18,166 nucleotides of DNA. Source: CAYVUI01 sp964454745 (lineage in GTDB: Bacteria; Planctomycetota; Phycisphaerae; Sedimentisphaerales; Anaerohalosphaeraceae). The position numbers were made by a program, and so were the translations under genes. Below the pieces are notes generated by a model. The model was not told where the DNA came from. It saw only the letters and a list, made by a program, of their open reading frames with translations, and searched no databases. The stretch spans positions 1-18,166 of the forward strand of contig CAYVUI010000092.1 in NCBI GenBank assembly GCA_964454745.1. Direction: 5' to 3'. Within the stretch, counting starts at the first letter, position 1. Each line of letters starts with the position of its first letter. Shown here one piece after another: positions 15,316 through 18,166 of the stretch.

Positions 15316-16264
15316 AAACGTCCCGTACAAGTAAATTCAGTTCGTCAATATCCCCGCTGCTAAGGGTTACCGTACCCGCCTTAGCCGTTTCTGCGATTTG
15401 TCCCTTCTTTCGCGCGCCGCAGATTGCCGAGGTCACGCCCTCATCACGAAGGGCCCATGCAATCGCAAGCTGCGCAATCGTTAAGCCGTTCCGTTCGGCA
15501 ATTGGCCCAATCTGTTCCACGAATGCCAGGTTGTTTGACAGCCGAGGCTCTGCAAACAGCGGGTGCTTGTGCCGTACGTCGCCTTCGTCAAGCTGCTCCA
15601 TCCGCTGCTTGCTGAACTTGCCCGTCAAAAGCCCCATCTGGATCGGCCCGTAACAGACAATGCCCACGTTCGTCTCTTTGCAGTGCGGCAAAAGCGCATC
15701 CTCGATCTCCGGGCGCAGCATGCTGTACGGCGGTTGAAGAGAGCTGACCGGCCCCATCGCCTGGCACCGCTTGATCTGGTCGACTGAAAAATTCGATACC
15801 CCCACATACCGAACCTTGCCCTGCTTTTGCAGCGTCAGCATCGCCTCCCACGCCTCCGCGATCTTCTCATCCGGGTCCGGGTGATGTATCTGGTACAAAT
15901 CAATCACATCCACACCCAAACGTTTGAGACTGTCATCACACTCCTGCATAATACTCTCACCGTCCAGGCAGTTTTTCTTCTCGCGCTTGTCGTTCCACCG
16001 CAGTCCGCACTTGGTCGCCACGATTGGCTTTTCCTTCATCCCCTTTAGCGCACGGCCCACGACCACCTCCGAATGTCCGCACCCGTAAATCGGTGCCGTG
16101 TCCAGCCAGTTGACTCCCACGTCCATCGCCTCATGGATCGTCGCGATTGAATCCTCGTCATCCTGCGGCCCCCAGCCAAACTCCCACGGCCCGCCAATCG
16201 CCCAGCAGCCGAGACCTACCACTGTCAGTTCCAAATCGCTGTTACCCAGTTTCCGCAGCTTCAT
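15293..16264 (-). CDS. Aldo/keto reductase
   Basis: This is a NAD(P)H-dependent oxidoreductase with a TIM-barrel fold; the substrate cannot be told from sequence. The 323-residue length is normal. The catalytic tetrad is visible: D55 and Y60 in LDTAPIYGCGHSE, K85 in ATKCG and H127 in LYQIHHPD. The cofactor-binding end contains WALRDEGVTSAICGARKKGQI (about 270-290). The start has a strong AAGGGGG ribosome site. It lies 27 bases after the site-2 protease gene (the gap includes a nine-A run at 16283-16291) and its end overlaps the purB start, so it is probably cotranscribed with both. Confidence 0.94.
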   Translation of the reverse strand: MKLRKLGNSDLELTVVGLGCWAIGGPWEFGWGPQDDEDSIATIHEAMDVGVNWLDTAPIYGCGHSEVVVGRALKGMKEKPIVATKCGLRWNDKREKKNCLDGESIMQECDDSLKRLGVDVIDLYQIHHPDPDEKIAEAWEAMLTLQKQGKVRYVGVSNFSVDQIKRCQAMGPVSSLQPPYSMLRPEIEDALLPHCKETNVGIVCYGPIQMGLLTGKFSKQRMEQLDEGDVRHKHPLFAEPRLSNNLAFVEQIGPIAERNGLTIAQLAIAWALRDEGVTSAICGARKKGQIAETAKAGTVTLSSGDIDELNLLVRDVYEKNQEV

Positions 16265-16291
16265 ATCAAAGCCCCCTTCTATAAAAAAAAA

Positions 16292-17005
16292 TTAACCCCA
16301 GTTCGAGCCCGGATACAACGCGTTGAGCGAAAGCGAAATCATCGGACCCGCGATAAAATCAAACATATTCCACGCCAGAAAAATCCCTAAAAATCTCGCC
16401 CACGGCTGAAGCGTTAGCTCCCGGTACCGGCGGGCCATATCCTCCGGCAAAACCAGTGCCACCCATCCCGTTCCGTCCAAAGGCGGAACCGGCAAAAGAT
16501 TAAACGCCAGCAGCAGTACATTAAGCGAAAACAAAATACTCACAAAAATCGCCGCACCCTTAATCAACCCTTCCTGCTCGGTGGCGACAATGGAAGAGAA
16601 ATCAACACTGTCCGGCTGATAGAAAAAGCCCGTTGCAATGCCGACGTGAATCAAAATCCCCGCCAGTACCGCCAGCAGCAAATTCGCCGCCGGACCGGAG
16701 ACCGCCATCCACGCTTCCTTGCGCGGATACCGCTCCGCCCACGCCGGGTCATACGGCGCACTGCCCCAGCCGATCATCCATCCGCCAAAGGCAAACGACA
16801 AGAGCGGAACAATCACCATTCCGAACGGCTCATGGCGAATATGCGCCATCGGGTGCAGGCTCATCTGCCCGTGATAAAACGCCGTCGGGTCCCCCAGTCG
16901 AAAACCCGCCCACGAATGAGCCGCCTCGTGACAGCTCACCGAGATCACAAAAACGATATACCATGCAAATCCTAATATCAGTGTATCCTGGCCGGACAAA
17001 TCCAT
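16292..17005 (-). CDS. Site-2 protease family (M50) membrane protein
   Basis: M50 proteases are zinc metalloproteases that cut within or near membrane helices, often in signalling. The protein shows the zinc motif HEAAH (residues 26-30 from the ATG) in the first helix, then LGDPTA and SLHPMAHI. GPAANLLLAVLAGILIHVG and NLLPVPPLDG follow in a later helix, the last providing the third ligand, Asp 177. Four or more membrane segments are seen. It lacks a PDZ domain and at 237 residues matches the compact branch of the family. ATG 17005 is chosen over GTG 17011: it overlaps the trxB TAA by one base (TAATG) and AAGGGG lies 5 bases upstream. Its substrate is unknown. Confidence 0.92.
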   Translation of the reverse strand: MDLSGQDTLILGFAWYIVFVISVSCHEAAHSWAGFRLGDPTAFYHGQMSLHPMAHIRHEPFGMVIVPLLSFAFGGWMIGWGSAPYDPAWAERYPRKEAWMAVSGPAANLLLAVLAGILIHVGIATGFFYQPDSVDFSSIVATEQEGLIKGAAIFVSILFSLNVLLLAFNLLPVPPLDGTGWVALVLPEDMARRYRELTLQPWARFLGIFLAWNMFDFIAGPMISLSLNALYPGSNWG

Positions 17006-18003
17006 TACCACCCCTTTGGAGAAAGCATATCAGATACCGGCATCTGCCACCATGAACGATCACGCAAATACTGCTTCATCCACATCGCCGCGTTCACCCC
17101 GTCGCCGACCGCCGTTACAAGCTGCATCGCCGCACCCACCCGGCAGTCCCCCGCCACGAACACACCCGGCACCGACGTCCGCAGGTACGCGCATTCGCAC
17201 TTGATAAACCCGGCATCCGTCAGCTCGACAAAGCCCTTCAAAAATTCGGTATTCGGCACCATCCCCACAAAAATGAACACGCCGTCACAATCCTCGGCAT
17301 GCTCCTCGCCGGTCTTAACGTCTTTCAGGATCGCACGCTCAACCTTGCCCTCGCCCTCGATCGCCGTCACCGTCGAACTCAGCGCAAGGCGGATATTGCC
17401 CCCCTCTTTGTTCACCTCGTTCATCAATTCCTCGACCAGTACCTGCGTCGCCCGGAACTCATCCCGCCGGTGTACCATCACCACCTCCGACGCGAACTTC
17501 GCCAAATGCAGCGTATCCTCCACCGCCGTGTTCCCGCCCCCGACACTGACGACCTTCTTATCCCGGAAAAACGCCGCGTCACACGTCCCGCAGTAACTGA
17601 CCCCCGCCCCTGCATTGCGAAACTCCTCCTCGCCCGGAACCCCCAAATGCCGATACGCACTGCCCGGTGTGAGAATCACGACCTTGCCTTCGTATACATC
17701 GTCATCGCAATGTACGAGAATATTTCCGTCATCCTTGCGCTCCATCTTCGTTACTTCCGCGCTGGTCTTGACCTCCCCGCCAAACTCGGTCACCTGCCCG
17801 AGCATCTTCTCAATCAGCTCCGGCCCGCCGATCTTTGCGTATCCCGGGTAATTCTCGATCCGGTCCGTCGTATTGATCTGCCCGCCCGGGTAAAACTTTT
17901 CCAGCAGCACCGTCTTATACCGGTCCCGCGCCGCGTACAACCCTGCGCCCAGGCCCGCCGGCCCGGCACCAACGATTATGCAATCATAGACCTCATGACT
18001 CAT
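17005..18003 (-). CDS. trxB: Thioredoxin-disulfide reductase
   Basis: TrxB reduces thioredoxin using NADPH and FAD. Residues 10-17 hold the FAD motif IVGAGPAG, and 40-54 GGQINTTDRIENYPG is characteristic. The redox-active disulfide is CGTC (C138, C141). GGGNTA (155-160) and HRR (178-180) bind NADPH, and FVAGDCR with MQLVTAVGDG form the second FAD segment. The 332-residue length is slightly above usual because of a C-terminal tail containing SWWQMPVSDMLSPKGW. AAAGGA precedes the ATG. The stop overlaps the protease start by one base, so the two are probably coupled. A ten-codon ORF overlaps its start. Confidence 0.97.
   Translation of the reverse strand: MSHEVYDCIIVGAGPAGLGAGLYAARDRYKTVLLEKFYPGGQINTTDRIENYPGYAKIGGPELIEKMLGQVTEFGGEVKTSAEVTKMERKDDGNILVHCDDDVYEGKVVILTPGSAYRHLGVPGEEEFRNAGAGVSYCGTCDAAFFRDKKVVSVGGGNTAVEDTLHLAKFASEVVMVHRRDEFRATQVLVEELMNEVNKEGGNIRLALSSTVTAIEGEGKVERAILKDVKTGEEHAEDCDGVFIFVGMVPNTEFLKGFVELTDAGFIKCECAYLRTSVPGVFVAGDCRVGAAMQLVTAVGDGVNAAMWMKQYLRDRSWWQMPVSDMLSPKGW
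17011..17016 (-). promoter_or_regulatory. Shine-Dalgarno for the site-2 protease gene
   Basis: AAGGGG lies inside the 3' end of trxB, 5 bases before ATG 17005. It abuts the alternative GTG at 17011, so it supports the ATG. Confidence 0.6.
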
Positions 18004-18032
18004 CGATCCAATCCTTTCAAATCAAAATCCAT
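18000..18032 (-). CDS. Possible ten-codon leader ORF overlapping trxB start
   Basis: On the minus strand an ATG at 18032 opens a ten-codon frame, MDFDLKGLDR. Its TGA overlaps the trxB ATG as ATGA. AGGAAAGG (18047-18040) stands 7 bases before its ATG, a better ribosome site than many in this window. It could be a coupled leader peptide or a chance frame. Nothing in the peptide points to a sensed amino acid. Confidence 0.3.
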   Translation of the reverse strand: MDFDLKGLDR

Positions 18033-18055
18033 TTTCGTGCCTTTCCTGTCCTGAG

Positions 18056-18166
18056 CAATCCCGAAGGGATTGTATAAAACAGCCCCAGGTTAAGACCGCA
18101 GGTCGAACCTGGGGGACAGCATCGGTCGAAGACCGTTTCCTTGATGTTGTGCGCCTCGCACAACAT
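18056..18166. repeat. Cluster of four tight palindromes upstream of trxB
   Basis: Four inverted repeats lie in 111 bases. (1) CAATCCC/GGGATTG, 18056-18072, loop GAA. (2) CCCCAGGTT/AACCTGGGG, 18083-18114, with inner GACC/GGTC and loop GCA. (3) CGGTC/GACCG, 18123-18135, loop GAA. (4) ATGTTGTGCG/CGCACAACAT, 18144-18166, loop CCT, reaching the window edge. Stems are perfect and loops are three bases. The pattern resembles an interspersed palindromic repeat (REP-like) or a structured RNA. No protein is evident. Read on the minus strand, hairpin 2 is followed by a short TTTT and could also end an upstream gene outside the window. Confidence 0.6.

Noticed and set aside
15316..15330. TTG at 15330 as the purB start
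   Set aside because: It adds five residues without family similarity. The ATG at 15315 has GGGA at a suitable distance.
16281..16291. T-run on the minus strand after the site-2 protease gene, possible terminator
   Set aside because: No GC-rich inverted repeat precedes the nine T residues, so only a spacer homopolymer is supported.
18056..18166. CRISPR array or tRNA at the right edge
   Set aside because: The four palindromes differ in sequence and there are no regular direct repeats with spacers. No cloverleaf with a T-loop motif can be drawn.

Overview
This is an 18.2 kb bacterial chromosomal window, GC-rich and densely coding. It is almost entirely housekeeping genes with two less ordinary ones. 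No rRNA, tRNA, CRISPR array or recognisable transposase gene is visible, and no gene-free stretch exceeds 300 bases. Gene content suggests a member of the PVC/Planctomycetes group, perhaps the Phycisphaerae (Sedimentisphaerales-like). The grounds are an animal-type adenylosuccinate lyase, a secreted GxGYxYP carbohydrate-associated protein, an EI-Ntr protein, separately encoded CoaC and CoaB, and a palindrome-rich intergenic segment. This placement is an inference from gene content only.

Left block, minus strand (55-2651): an alkyltransferase repair gene (ogt), an unrecognised exported protein and the ribosome-assembly GTPase gene der are closely spaced and probably co-transcribed. A divergent AT-rich gap (about 2652-2841) separates them from the middle block.

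Middle block, plus strand (2842-8134): pheA - tpiA - secG - yicC - gmk - rpoZ - coaC - coaB. Gaps are 3 to 60 bases, so this looks like one operon. It joins aromatic amino acid synthesis, a glycolytic enzyme, the Sec translocon, RNA turnover, GMP phosphorylation, the RNA polymerase omega subunit and two steps of coenzyme A synthesis. The yicC-gmk-rpoZ-coaBC order is also known from Firmicutes.

Right block, minus strand (8142-18003, read right to left): trxB - site-2 protease - aldo/keto reductase - purB - GxGYxYP protein - pyrE - small membrane protein - ptsP. Several joins overlap or have Shine-Dalgarno sequences inside the preceding gene, which suggests translational coupling. A good intrinsic terminator sits just upstream of ptsP, so ptsP is either transcribed separately or controlled by attenuation. 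The middle and right blocks converge with only 7 bases between their stop codons.

The least ordinary features are a run of four tight hairpins at the right edge (18056-18166), a ten-codon ORF with a strong ribosome binding site overlapping the trxB start, the ptsP leader terminator with a possible competing structure, the domain architecture of the GxGYxYP protein, and the animal-type PurB. I do not see a clear new multi-gene defence or mobile system here.
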